From assembly GCF_023657445.1 (NCBI RefSeq), contig NZ_JAGTWY010000001.1, positions 3,162,001-3,226,000 on the forward strand: 64,000 nt of DNA, read 5' to 3'. The notes under the pieces were generated by a model. That model was given only the letters and a program-made list of their open reading frames with translations, had not been told where the DNA came from and made no database searches. A program made the translations under genes and the position numbers. Below are positions 54,285 through 63,116 of this stretch, piece by piece (position 1 is the stretch's first letter; each line of letters begins with the position of its first letter). The stretch is from Marinobacter sediminum (GTDB lineage Bacteria; Pseudomonadota; Gammaproteobacteria; Pseudomonadales; Oleiphilaceae).

Positions 54285-56090
54285 TCAGAAACGGCGAATC
54301 AACCCGAGGTGTAAAGAAGTACCGTAATAGCGCCCGGTTTCCTGCAATCGATCGGCGTAGGCTATCCTGCCATGGAACTGCCAGTCCCGGTAGCGGCCGA
54401 TCAGCGCTTCGAGCTCGACATCGGAACCGAATTCATAGCTGGAGAAGGTGTCGTCCTTGTGCCAGCCGAGACTGGTTCGCAGGCCGACCCAGTTGTCGAC
54501 ATTCGGGCTCCAGTAGAAGAGTGCGGTGCCAGCAAACCGGTTGAAGTAGTCCGGGTCGTAATAGCCGTTGTCGAGATCCTTGTCGAAGGTGAAGCGCTGA
54601 GCGGAAAGGCCCAGATTCACGCCCCAGGGGCCGCTCTGATAGACGTTGCGACTGGGGGCCAGGTAGAACTCGAGGCGGCTGTTATCGTCCGAGAAATCAG
54701 AGGCGCTGACCCAGGCTTCCACCTGATAGAGCGGGTTCGGGTGCCACACAGCACGCAGGCGGCTTTCAGTCTCGACGATCTCTCGTGACACCGACAGTGG
54801 CGAGAGGGCATACAGCGCGCGTTCCCGGGTCAACTGCAGCAAAAGGTCATCATGGGGGTACCCTTTGGCCTCCAACCGGTAATAACCGTAATCGCCACCG
54901 CCTTCGATATTGCCGCGGCCTACCCGAGCCTCCACCTGAAGGCGGCGATGCAACTGGTGGCGGACTCCTACCCAACCGACATAATCCATGGTGTTGCGAT
55001 CGCCGTCATCGGCTTCGAATATCGAATCCTCGCGGGTGCTTACCCTGCGGCTGCTGTACCCCAGCAACACTCGGGTTTCCGGGCTCAGCGCCAGCTCACC
55101 AAAAACGGTGCCGGTGGTGATACGGATGTCGTCCTCGTCAAACTGGTGATCACCGGTGATACCCACAAGTGAACGCAAGGGCGCACGTGTTACCCGGCCA
55201 ACCTCAAGGGTCGCCGCTTCCTCTGGCTTGAGCCTTTCCATAACGGCCAGGCTTTCCAGTGCCTCCGAGGGCTGGCCGGAGGCGCGCGTGGCCAGAACCC
55301 GGGAGAAGTGGATGTCGTAATCCTCGGGGTGGCGTTCTGCCAGCGGTGTGAGCAGGTCAGAGGCGGCATAGAACCATCCGCGTTGCAGCAGCAGTTGGGC
55401 CTTTGCCCGCTGATACTCGTCGGTGTCGCCGAAGCGGCTTCGGTAGCCCGCAAGAGCTTCGGCGGCGCCCTCCTGGTCACCCGCCCAGCTCAACACCTGA
55501 ACCCGGGCCACAACAGCATCCTGGTCGTTAGGGAAGTGCCGCAGATATTCATCGTAGGCGGTGGCCGCTTCAGGATACTCCCCTGTCCACTGGTGCCAGA
55601 GCGCCCGGCCCCGCAGGGCTTCCTGATCACCGGGGGCAAGCTCCAACAGTGACTGGATACTGGCCTTCGCCGCCGCGCGATCACGGGCCCAGTTGGCCTG
55701 CTGCAGGCAGGCGTGCAGGTAGTCCACATTGGCCGGCGCCAGCTCCACCGCATGCTGGCATTGCCTCAGGGCGTCCCGGGGCCTGTCTGCCATGGCGTAG
55801 GCTCGGGAAAGGCGATAAGCGAGTGAGGCATTGTCCGGGGCAAGCTCTGCGGCCTGCTCCAGGGCTTCAAGCGCTTCGTCTGGACGTTCCAGACGATGGT
55901 AGATATCGGCCATCCGCAGCCAGAGATCTACCCGTTGGGGTTGTTGTGCCAGGATGGATCGGTAGACCGTCAGCGCACTTTGCCACTGCCCGGCCATTTC
56001 GGCTTTCAGGCCAGCGTCCGGCACTTCAGGGGCCGCCGGCAGAACACCGGCGCAAAGGGACAACATGAGTCCGGCAAGGAGTCGTTTCAT
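54285..56090 (-). CDS. TPR/beta-barrel exopolysaccharide export protein (PgaA-like layout)
   Basis: 601 residues from the ATG at 56090. Signal peptide MKRLLAGLMLSLCAGVLPA-AP, then tetratricopeptide repeats to about residue 290 (DAGLKAEMAGQWQSALTVYRSILAQQ; VDLWLRMADIYHRLERPDEALEALEQAAELAPDNASLAYRLSRAYA), then a C-terminal outer-membrane barrel ending SLHLGLIRRF. This is the layout of PgaA and BcsC, which pass polysaccharide through the outer membrane. Its ATG overlaps the stop of the glycosyltransferase gene (ATGA), so the two are translated together. Confidence 0.82.
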   Translation of the reverse strand: MKRLLAGLMLSLCAGVLPAAPEVPDAGLKAEMAGQWQSALTVYRSILAQQPQRVDLWLRMADIYHRLERPDEALEALEQAAELAPDNASLAYRLSRAYAMADRPRDALRQCQHAVELAPANVDYLHACLQQANWARDRAAAKASIQSLLELAPGDQEALRGRALWHQWTGEYPEAATAYDEYLRHFPNDQDAVVARVQVLSWAGDQEGAAEALAGYRSRFGDTDEYQRAKAQLLLQRGWFYAASDLLTPLAERHPEDYDIHFSRVLATRASGQPSEALESLAVMERLKPEEAATLEVGRVTRAPLRSLVGITGDHQFDEDDIRITTGTVFGELALSPETRVLLGYSSRRVSTREDSIFEADDGDRNTMDYVGWVGVRHQLHRRLQVEARVGRGNIEGGGDYGYYRLEAKGYPHDDLLLQLTRERALYALSPLSVSREIVETESRLRAVWHPNPLYQVEAWVSASDFSDDNSRLEFYLAPSRNVYQSGPWGVNLGLSAQRFTFDKDLDNGYYDPDYFNRFAGTALFYWSPNVDNWVGLRTSLGWHKDDTFSSYEFGSDVELEALIGRYRDWQFHGRIAYADRLQETGRYYGTSLHLGLIRRF

Positions 56091-57481
56091 TTGCGCCACC
56101 TCCGGTTGCGGGTAATCCACAGATCCGCGGCAAACCGCGCGATATTGACGGCATCAAACAGCAGGCTGCCGTAGCGAAGGGGCGTTACCGCAATCGCCTC
56201 CCAGAACGCGCGGAACCGTTGCCCCGGCGCATTGACCATCAGGATCAGGATGACCAGGGTCATTTCCGCAAGGAAGGTGATCAGGAGGGTCTCCCACATC
56301 TGGAGGATCAGCATGATCAGCAACGCAGTGGGGAACGCGATCTTCTCCAGCGCCGACAGGAACACCGCCCAACCCATGGGCCGGCCAAACTTGCTGGTGT
56401 AACCCTGGCCCCAGGGTTGGCGGTAGGGTTCGCTGCGCCGATGGATGTGTTCTCGGGTATCCGGGTGCTTTTCCTCATAATGCTTCGCCTCATGCTTTTG
56501 GCGATAGCGACGGAAACCCTTGAAAGGGCTGCGTAACAGGCCATCAAAATAGTAACAGCTCTGGAGAAAGCTTGAAGACCAGAAATACAGCTGGTGGGCC
56601 AGCCGAGGGAACTCCGGCTCCAACGAACGTACTGTGACATCCTGCAGTTGTACGTTACGGTAGCCTTCATTCAGCAGGCCGAAGCCAATGAAAATGTCCT
56701 CGGAGTTGGTCAGATCATCACCCAGGATCGGCTCGTAATAATCAAAAAGCTCCCTGAGATATTCGCGGCGATAGGCCACGGCGCAGCCCACGGGATTAAT
56801 GATGCTGCCGAACACGGTCATCTGGCCCCGGTATACGAAGCGCTGGAGGAACGTATAGAGAATGCCGCGATAGAAGTTGGTGATGGCCCGGTTGAAGCGG
56901 TGCCAGGTTCCGGGGCGCGGCGTAACGTAGTCCGTATGCGCCTCGAGGAAGCTCTTGAGGAGCGGTTCGTTAGTGGCTGCCTGCCGGTCCTTCTCCCGCA
57001 TCGGCTGCACCACGCCGCAGACCGAAGCCACGCCGGGAGCCTTGTAGATTTCCTGTACCAACCGCTCGATGTAGTTCTCCGACTCAAGGAAGGTGTCGCC
57101 ATCAAGGACGACCTCCACATCGGCGTCCAGATCCCGCGCCTCGCGCTTGAGGGTCGGGGTCTTGCCGATCGACTCCTCCCGCCGGATCACTTCCAGGTCC
57201 AGGCCAATATCTTCGCCGAAGGAACGGGCGACCTCGGCAGTCCTGTCGGTACTGCCGTCATCCACCAGCACCACTTTGCGAGGCTTCAGGGTCTGGTTAG
57301 CGATAGAGCTTAGAGCAAGGAGGACATTCTGCTCCTCATTGAGCGCCGGAATAACCACGTCCACGGTGGCCTCACGCCAGTCTTCCGAGCTTTCGGGCGG
57401 GGTTTTGTCCGGCCCACGCAGAAACCCAATGAAAGCAACCAGCGTGCTGGGACCGATGACGAACCAGGGCGCGGTTGCCAT
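56087..57481 (-). CDS. Membrane family-2 glycosyltransferase for exopolysaccharide
   Basis: 464 residues from the ATG at 57481 with GGGGAG upstream. One membrane segment at the N-terminus, then the GT-A domain: VVIPALNEEQNVLLAL, VVLVDDGSTDRTAEVA, EVVLDGDTFLE (the DxD-type motif) and TNSEDIFIGFGLLNEGYR with the catalytic-base acidic pair. Two to four C-terminal membrane helices follow (KIAFPTALLIMLILQMWETLLITFLAEMTLVILILMV). The QxxRW motif of processive synthases would be at LAHQLYFWSSSF: Q and W are kept but Arg is Phe. It may polymerise a polysaccharide, or add single sugars. No PilZ domain. Confidence 0.85.
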   Translation of the reverse strand: MATAPWFVIGPSTLVAFIGFLRGPDKTPPESSEDWREATVDVVIPALNEEQNVLLALSSIANQTLKPRKVVLVDDGSTDRTAEVARSFGEDIGLDLEVIRREESIGKTPTLKREARDLDADVEVVLDGDTFLESENYIERLVQEIYKAPGVASVCGVVQPMREKDRQAATNEPLLKSFLEAHTDYVTPRPGTWHRFNRAITNFYRGILYTFLQRFVYRGQMTVFGSIINPVGCAVAYRREYLRELFDYYEPILGDDLTNSEDIFIGFGLLNEGYRNVQLQDVTVRSLEPEFPRLAHQLYFWSSSFLQSCYYFDGLLRSPFKGFRRYRQKHEAKHYEEKHPDTREHIHRRSEPYRQPWGQGYTSKFGRPMGWAVFLSALEKIAFPTALLIMLILQMWETLLITFLAEMTLVILILMVNAPGQRFRAFWEAIAVTPLRYGSLLFDAVNIARFAADLWITRNRRWRK

Positions 57482-57482
57482 A

Positions 57483-58472
57483 CTACTTCTCCCCTTCGTT
57501 GATCTGTTCACGGGCCCGGTTGATCAGGTCCATGAGGGTTTTCTCCAGGTTCCAGGCGTGCTCGAAGCCCGTGAACCGGTGGAGTTTGTCAAGTGAGGGC
57601 CGGCGATGGCGAATATCTTCAAACTCGGCCCCATAGGCTTCCCGGTAAGGAATATGGTCGATGGTTGAGCGACTCCCGGCGCACTCGATGACCAGCCGGG
57701 CAAGCTCATTGATGCTGATTTCCCGATCGCTGCCGACGTTGACGATCTCCCCGTTTGGCAGATCCGGCATGGAGGCCAGGCGGTCGAGCGCCACTACCGT
57801 ATCCCGAACATCGCAAAAAGAACGGGACTGCTCACCATCCCCGAACACAGTAATCGGTTCGTTGGCCACCGCTTTCTGAACGAAGCGAGGCACCACCATC
57901 CCATAGCGGCCGGTCTGGCGTGGCCCGACAGTATTGAAGAAGCGGGCGATGATCACGGGAATGTCATGCTCCCGGGCATAGGCCAGGCCAAAACCCTCAT
58001 CCGCCAGCTTGCTGATGGCATAGTTCCAGCGCAGGGGCGCACCGGACTGGATGATCAGGGAATCATCCTCACTCAACGTCGGTTCCGTGTGCGGGCCATA
58101 GACCTCCGAACTGGAGGCGAGGATTACCTGCGGGGCCCAGCTGTCCCGGTTCACAGACCTCAACAGGCGCTCGGTACCTGCGATATTAGTGGCCATGGTA
58201 CCCACGGGCTCACTCAGCACTCGGTACACGCCCACAACAGCCGCCATATGGTATATACGATCCGCCCAGGCAACGGCCGTGTCGAGGCCATCCCACGTCA
58301 CGATGTCGGCTTGGTCAAACCGGAACTCGGGGTTTTTACTGAACGCGGCGACATTGGCTAGTGAGCCGGTACTGAGGTTATCCACCACATGTACCTTGTC
58401 GCCCTGTTTGAGATGGTATTCAGCAATGTTGGATCCGATGAAGCCAGCTCCACCGGTGATGAGTATGTGCAA
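57483..58472 (-). CDS. NAD-dependent nucleotide-sugar epimerase/dehydratase
   Basis: 329 residues starting with TTG, with GGAG seven bases upstream. Extended-SDR fold: ITGGAGFIGSNIAEYHL, KVHVVDNLSTGS, ASSSEVYG and the catalytic WNYAISKLADE (Tyr-x-x-x-Lys). Also FNTVGPRQTGRYGMVVPRFV. This suits UDP-glucose/UDP-glucuronate 4-epimerases or related enzymes. It is the first gene of the three-gene exopolysaccharide module and would supply the sugar nucleotide for the glycosyltransferase, whose start is two bases after its stop. Confidence 0.85.
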   Translation of the reverse strand: MHILITGGAGFIGSNIAEYHLKQGDKVHVVDNLSTGSLANVAAFSKNPEFRFDQADIVTWDGLDTAVAWADRIYHMAAVVGVYRVLSEPVGTMATNIAGTERLLRSVNRDSWAPQVILASSSEVYGPHTEPTLSEDDSLIIQSGAPLRWNYAISKLADEGFGLAYAREHDIPVIIARFFNTVGPRQTGRYGMVVPRFVQKAVANEPITVFGDGEQSRSFCDVRDTVVALDRLASMPDLPNGEIVNVGSDREISINELARLVIECAGSRSTIDHIPYREAYGAEFEDIRHRRPSLDKLHRFTGFEHAWNLEKTLMDLINRAREQINEGEK

Positions 58473-58809
58473 GGGACACTCCGTTATAAAAGCCCAGCTA
58501 TAGCGGGAATTCTGTCATTGATTCCGTTACTTCTTTAGCCACGGATCACTTGTGGGTCATTGTTGCACAGGCCGGATAACATTTCTTTGCCCCAGAACAA
58601 AGTAGACATCATCCCGGGCGTCTTCAGCATCCTGTTCACGACACTCTGTGCGTTGTTTCCTGCTGTGACCATGATTTCGTTCAAAGGCACCGTGATCGCT
58701 GGATACCAGCAACCCGGCCAAGATAGAGGATTGGCATTTGAGACTAAGCGATATGTAGCCAGAGCGAACCGCGTGTTTGTATTGGTTCGAAGGCCGTGGG
58801 CCTGTTTAC
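58473..58809. other. 337-bp intergenic region
   Basis: Between the epimerase start and the end of the conserved small protein gene, both on the minus strand. It should contain the promoter of the exopolysaccharide module. A 90-codon plus-strand reading frame beginning with TTG lies here but has no ribosome-binding site or family similarity. I see no RNA gene or clear repeat. Confidence 0.55.
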
Positions 58810-59103
58810 TCAGAGAGAAGATGACCGGATAGAAACACCCTCGATTTCAGTCACTGTTTTGGCATCAGCCCGTTCAATAATCTTCACCAGCGTCGATTGA
58901 ATGGTTTCATCTTCCCGAATGTCACTTTTACTCACAAATGTTTGCTTTTGTGGTTCGGCGTTCGCTTCCATTGTGAATGAAATAACCACTTCCGTTGCAG
59001 TCTCCGGCGTGTTGCCGAAGTATTCCAGCGAAATCTGAGGGTAACCATTGAAGCCCTTTTTAACCTGTTTGGAGATGCGTTTTTTTGCTTTATCCAAATT
59101 CAT
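58810..59103 (-). CDS. Small conserved hypothetical protein
   Basis: 97 residues from the ATG at 59103, with GAGG upstream; an upstream ATG six codons earlier is possible. The N-terminus is strongly basic (MNLDKAKKRISKQVKKGFNGYPQISLEYFG), the remainder is acidic (SDIREDETIQSTLVKIIERADAKTVTEIEGVSI). No signal peptide. I recall similar short proteins in pseudomonads and marine relatives without known function. Its charge pattern might suit nucleic-acid contact, which is a guess. It is divergent from the cyclase gene with 152 bp between. Confidence 0.7.
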   Translation of the reverse strand: MNLDKAKKRISKQVKKGFNGYPQISLEYFGNTPETATEVVISFTMEANAEPQKQTFVSKSDIREDETIQSTLVKIIERADAKTVTEIEGVSIRSSSL

Positions 59104-59255
59104 AGTTCGACTTTTCCTCAAGCTGCCGATTCGTGAACGGCGAAATATGCCGTCAGTATAGACGATGCTCCCCCGGTCAGACGCAATGCCCGATATGACA
59201 TGTCGCAGATTTGCCTATAACCTAGGCGCAACGAACTTAACGGATACACAGTCAC

Positions 59256-61019
59256 GTGCGACGGCATTGGCACTTCTTTTTCCTGCTGACCATTCTGAAC
59301 CTGACGACGTGCGCTCTTGCTGAATCGGCTCACGACGACGGGTCAGTGCCGCTCGTTGACGCTCGAGCCCTCTACCAGGACGCAATGGTTGATCGGGTGG
59401 CATTTCTCGCTGAACAGGGAGAAGCACTTTCCGTTGACGAGGTTCAGTCCCTGATTCGCGAGAATCCCGCTGCCCTGAAGCACTCTGAGACCGGTGTGTT
59501 AGCCAATGGCATCAATACCAGTCCGATCTGGCTGGTGGCGGATGTTCTCAATCCGACCGATGACACCATTTTGCGGCGCGTGTCCGTCGGAACAGGCTGG
59601 CTGGAACAGGTCGACTTCTTTCTCATAACGGAAGACCGGCCGCCACAGCACTTTGTCGGCGGTGACCGTATTCCGCTGGATGAGCGGTCTATCGCCAAGC
59701 GCATACCCAGTGCCGATTACCAGTTTCCGCCCGGCAAGACACGGCTGTTGCTGCGAATTGAGACAGCGGATCCAATGGTGGTGCGACTCTATTTTTCCAG
59801 TATTGCCGCCAGCCATAGTCGAGAGCAATCAGAGACCGCGTTCTACAGCTTCGTGTACGGCGTCATGTTTGCACTTTCGGCCTATAACCTGATGCTGTTC
59901 GCCGGCCTTCGGAAGCGGCGTTATCTGTACTACTCGCTCTATACCGGCAGCTTTGTGGCCATGACGGCATCCTACAACGGGATTGGAATGGCCCTGCTCT
60001 GGCCCGAGGCGGTGGGATGGCAACAATGGGCGCCACCCCTGCTGATGCTGTGTTTCGCCAGCTCCGGCCTGGCGTTTGCGACAAATTTTCTGAACACCCA
60101 ACGCTACCGACCACGGCTCCACAGAACCATCCAGACAATCGGTGTGGCTTATTTCGCGCTCTTCGGGGCCTGTTTCGCCCTGGGCGAGCAGGGCCTGGCG
60201 CTGCGCCTGGCATTCCTGGTTGTGCCGGTGTTCACGGCACTGATGCTCTACATGGGAATATCGAGCTGGGTGAGTGGCAACCAGTCCGCACGCTATTTCA
60301 TGCTGGGCACACTGGTTTCCGCTGTTGGCGCCTCGATTACAGCCCTGACGGTATCCGGCGTGATTACCTATACCCAGATTGGCTACTACGCCGTGGACAT
60401 CGGCATGGTCGTGGATGCCATACTCTTGATGTTGGCGCTGGCCGACCTGGTTCGTAAAACCAAAAAGGCCCGGATGGCCGCCGAGCGAACGGCACAGATT
60501 GATCTGCTGACCGGCCTGAACAATCGGCGTGGTTTTCTGCCGGTCGCCGAATCACTATGGAGTCTGGTCAAGCGCAAGAACAGGAACATCTGTGTGGCTA
60601 TGATCGATATTGATCATTTCAAGGACATCAATGACCAATATGGCCATGCCACCGGCGACAGGGTATTGAAGAAAATTGCCGGCGAGCTCGATCGATCCCG
60701 GCGCCATGGCGATCTCCTGGCGCGCTGGGGTGGTGAAGAATTCACTCTGTTGTTGCCGGAAACGGACGAGTCGGAAGCCCTCACCGTGGCCGAGCGTTTC
60801 CGCCAGAATATCGAGCAACTGGTGGTCAATGACCGCGGCAGGTTGATCCGATGCACCATCAGCGTCGGTGTCGCCAGCCGCCACTCTGAACACATCACCC
60901 TGAACCACGCCATTGCCAGGGCCGACGAGCAGCTCTACCAGGCCAAGGTTCAGGGGCGTAATCAGGTCTCCACCGGCCGCACGTCGGACCAGCCCGAGGG
61001 CAACCCGGCCCAGACCTGA
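59256..61019 (+). CDS. Membrane diguanylate cyclase: 7TMR-DISM and GGDEF
   Basis: 587 residues beginning with GTG (weak ribosome-binding site). Signal peptide (FFFLLTILNLTTCALA-ES), extracellular 7TMR-DISMED2 domain (about 30-175), seven membrane helices (about 185-390), short coiled coil (RKTKKARMAAERTAQID), GGDEF domain (about 410-570). The signature is RWGGEEF and the inhibitory RxxD site (RHGD, five residues before it) is present, so the enzyme should make c-di-GMP with product inhibition. It has the same sensor layout as the EAL protein at 32376-34955. Confidence 0.9.
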   Translation: MRRHWHFFFLLTILNLTTCALAESAHDDGSVPLVDARALYQDAMVDRVAFLAEQGEALSVDEVQSLIRENPAALKHSETGVLANGINTSPIWLVADVLNPTDDTILRRVSVGTGWLEQVDFFLITEDRPPQHFVGGDRIPLDERSIAKRIPSADYQFPPGKTRLLLRIETADPMVVRLYFSSIAASHSREQSETAFYSFVYGVMFALSAYNLMLFAGLRKRRYLYYSLYTGSFVAMTASYNGIGMALLWPEAVGWQQWAPPLLMLCFASSGLAFATNFLNTQRYRPRLHRTIQTIGVAYFALFGACFALGEQGLALRLAFLVVPVFTALMLYMGISSWVSGNQSARYFMLGTLVSAVGASITALTVSGVITYTQIGYYAVDIGMVVDAILLMLALADLVRKTKKARMAAERTAQIDLLTGLNNRRGFLPVAESLWSLVKRKNRNICVAMIDIDHFKDINDQYGHATGDRVLKKIAGELDRSRRHGDLLARWGGEEFTLLLPETDESEALTVAERFRQNIEQLVVNDRGRLIRCTISVGVASRHSEHITLNHAIARADEQLYQAKVQGRNQVSTGRTSDQPEGNPAQT

Positions 61020-61149
61020 TACGGGGCGGCTTGCATTTATCGTGCAGTGCAGCTTAATTTAGCTTTACGGGCCGGGCAGTATAACTCGGATAAAAGCGCG
61101 GGACATTGTTCCAACCTTGTGACATCACGCATGTGCGAAGGAGATGCCC

Positions 61150-63045
61150 ATGCCCATGTCTTTATTGGTCTGCCTCGGGGTTGGCCTGCTTTACTATGTT
61201 TGTGCGTTGATCGGTGTGCTGGTTGTCAGTCTGCCCTCGGGTATTGCCGTTCTTTGGCCTCCCAATGCTGTTTTACTGGCCGCACTCCTGACCCTGCCAC
61301 GACGCTACTGGCCGGGGTTGGCTGTTATCGTGCTGGTGGCCGAAATCCTGGCCGACTATCCCGCCTTTCCTGTTCACGCAGCCGTGCTGTTTGGGCTGGT
61401 TAACATAGCTGAATGCACGATAGCTGCGCTGGTTATTACGCGGTTCAGCGCGAGTGCCCGTGTTCGGCCGGACTGGAGTGAGCCACGTGAGCTGGCGCTC
61501 TTCATTCTTATTGTGTTTTTCGTCGCTTCGCCACTTGCCGCCCTGGCAGGCGCTTCTGTCTATGCCTATGTTCTTCTTGATCCTGCACCCTTCATGGTTA
61601 TATGGCGTATCTGGTGGTTTGGAGACGCGACCGGCCTGATGGCGCTGACCCCCGTCCTGCACATGCTTTTCAATTATCGGATTTACTGGCCTGATGCCCG
61701 CTACCTGTCGGCTGGGGGCATTGAGTGGACAGGGTTGGTAACAACCACGCTCCTCACCTGTTTTCTGGTATTCAACGTAGGCATCATTTCCGGCCACATG
61801 CTGGCCCTGACGCCACTGCTGGTCATGCTGGCACCGTTTTGGGCAGCGGTTCGCCTGGGGCCACTTCCCGGCTCTGCACTCGCCGCAACAGTTGCGCTGT
61901 ATGCGGCGATCGCAACGGCTACCGGCCAGAGCCCCTTCCTGACCGGCTCGCCGGAAAGCACGGCTCTGCTGATCCAGGAAGTCATCGTGCTTTTCATCGT
62001 GATCGTGCTCTTCGCCGCCGCCTTTGTGAGCCAGAACCGGCGACAAAGCGGTAGCCTGCGGCTTTATAAAAGTGCCGTGGAAGCCACCGGTGAAGGCGTG
62101 CTGATTACCGAGGCCGGAGACGATCAGCCGATCATCTACTGTAACCAGAGCTTTATGGAGATGACCGGGTATAAGGAGGAGGAAATCCTGGGCCGGAACT
62201 GCCGTTTCCTGAACCGGGATAAGCCGGATCAGCCCGAGGTCAGGAAAATCAGAGAGGCGATTCTGCGCAAGGAGCCGATCCGTATCACGGTGAGAAATTT
62301 CCGCAAGGACGGTACCTTGTTCTGGAACAACCTTGTGATCAACCCGATTCATGATTGGCGGGGAAAAACGTCCCACTTTGTCGGGATCATAAGAGACATT
62401 TCCAGGGAAATCGAACAGCACCATCAGCTGGAGAACCTGCTCAACAAACTTCAGGAGGCCAATGAAACCCTGGAAGAAAAAGTGCACCAGCGCACCAGCG
62501 AGCTGGAACAAGCCAACCATATGCTTGAACGCCTGGCGCTGACCGATGACCTGACCGGGGTTTACAACCGCCGCAACCTGATCAGCCGGGGGCATTTGGA
62601 AGTACTGCGCTGCAGCCGCTCGGGCGGCACCTTTTCCGTCATGCTGCTCGACATCGACCACTTTAAGCAGCTCAACGATCAATATGGCCACGAGGCGGGG
62701 GATCTTATCCTCAAGGCCTTTGCCAAAGCGGTCCACCAGTCTATCCGAAAGGTGGACAGTTTTGGCCGCTGGGGAGGGGAAGAATTCCTGGTCCTTGTCT
62801 ATGACTCTGATCAGATAGACTTACGCGCCATGGGCGAGAAAATACTGAAAAATGTCGCCGAATGCCGGGTGCCCTACAAGGAACACCTACTCCAGGTGAC
62901 TGTTTCCGTGGGCATCGCGACCTGGAAGGGCGGCGGCTTCGATACGACAGTGTCAATGGCGGACAAGGCCATGTACCAGGCCAAGGAGTCGGGGCGAAAC
63001 CGGCTGGTCATTTACCAGCCCTCATCCAGGGTCGCGCGGAAATAA
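61150..63045 (+). CDS. Membrane diguanylate cyclase: MASE1, LOV-like PAS and GGDEF
   Basis: 631 residues from the ATG at 61150, chosen because AAGGAG lies six bases before it; ATGs at 61144 and 61156 are also in frame. Order: MASE1 integral-membrane sensor (about 1-295), LOV-like PAS (about 310-420), coiled coil (to about 460), GGDEF (about 465-625). The PAS part has GRNCRFLN with the flavin-reactive cysteine (C351), FRKDGTLFWNNL, and FVGIIRD, where the usual LOV glutamine is isoleucine. The cyclase signature is RWGGEEF with an RKVD inhibitory site. It is likely a c-di-GMP synthase possibly controlled by blue light. Confidence 0.87.
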   Translation: MPMSLLVCLGVGLLYYVCALIGVLVVSLPSGIAVLWPPNAVLLAALLTLPRRYWPGLAVIVLVAEILADYPAFPVHAAVLFGLVNIAECTIAALVITRFSASARVRPDWSEPRELALFILIVFFVASPLAALAGASVYAYVLLDPAPFMVIWRIWWFGDATGLMALTPVLHMLFNYRIYWPDARYLSAGGIEWTGLVTTTLLTCFLVFNVGIISGHMLALTPLLVMLAPFWAAVRLGPLPGSALAATVALYAAIATATGQSPFLTGSPESTALLIQEVIVLFIVIVLFAAAFVSQNRRQSGSLRLYKSAVEATGEGVLITEAGDDQPIIYCNQSFMEMTGYKEEEILGRNCRFLNRDKPDQPEVRKIREAILRKEPIRITVRNFRKDGTLFWNNLVINPIHDWRGKTSHFVGIIRDISREIEQHHQLENLLNKLQEANETLEEKVHQRTSELEQANHMLERLALTDDLTGVYNRRNLISRGHLEVLRCSRSGGTFSVMLLDIDHFKQLNDQYGHEAGDLILKAFAKAVHQSIRKVDSFGRWGGEEFLVLVYDSDQIDLRAMGEKILKNVAECRVPYKEHLLQVTVSVGIATWKGGGFDTTVSMADKAMYQAKESGRNRLVIYQPSSRVARK

Positions 63046-63066
63046 CACCCTTTCCCCCAGCCGCCG

Positions 63067-63107
63067 CCGGGTGGCCTGACAATCAGTGATAACAGGCCGG
63101 CGCCCGG
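63067..63107. terminator. GC-rich hairpin between convergent genes
   Basis: CCGGG plus GGCCTG on one arm, CAGGCC plus CCCGG on the other, with a 14-base loop. It lies between the stop codons of the MASE1 cyclase and the ABC ATPase. No T run follows on either strand. Confidence 0.4.
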
Positions 63108-63116
63108 GAGGACGCT

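Noticed and set aside
58784..58791. GGTTCGAA, like the T-arm of a tRNA
   Set aside because: No acceptor stem, anticodon arm or CCA end can be built around it.
58560..58832. 90-codon plus-strand frame in the intergenic region before the exopolysaccharide module
   Set aside because: TTG start, no ribosome-binding site, no family similarity, and it runs into the opposite-strand small protein gene.
59118..59333. 71-codon minus-strand frame overlapping the start of the 7TMR-DISM cyclase
   Set aside because: Overlaps the cyclase signal peptide in antisense, with no domain; probably chance.
61273..62736. 487-codon minus-strand open frame opposite the MASE1 cyclase
   Set aside because: Shadow frame; the plus strand carries unmistakable MASE1, LOV-like and GGDEF motifs.
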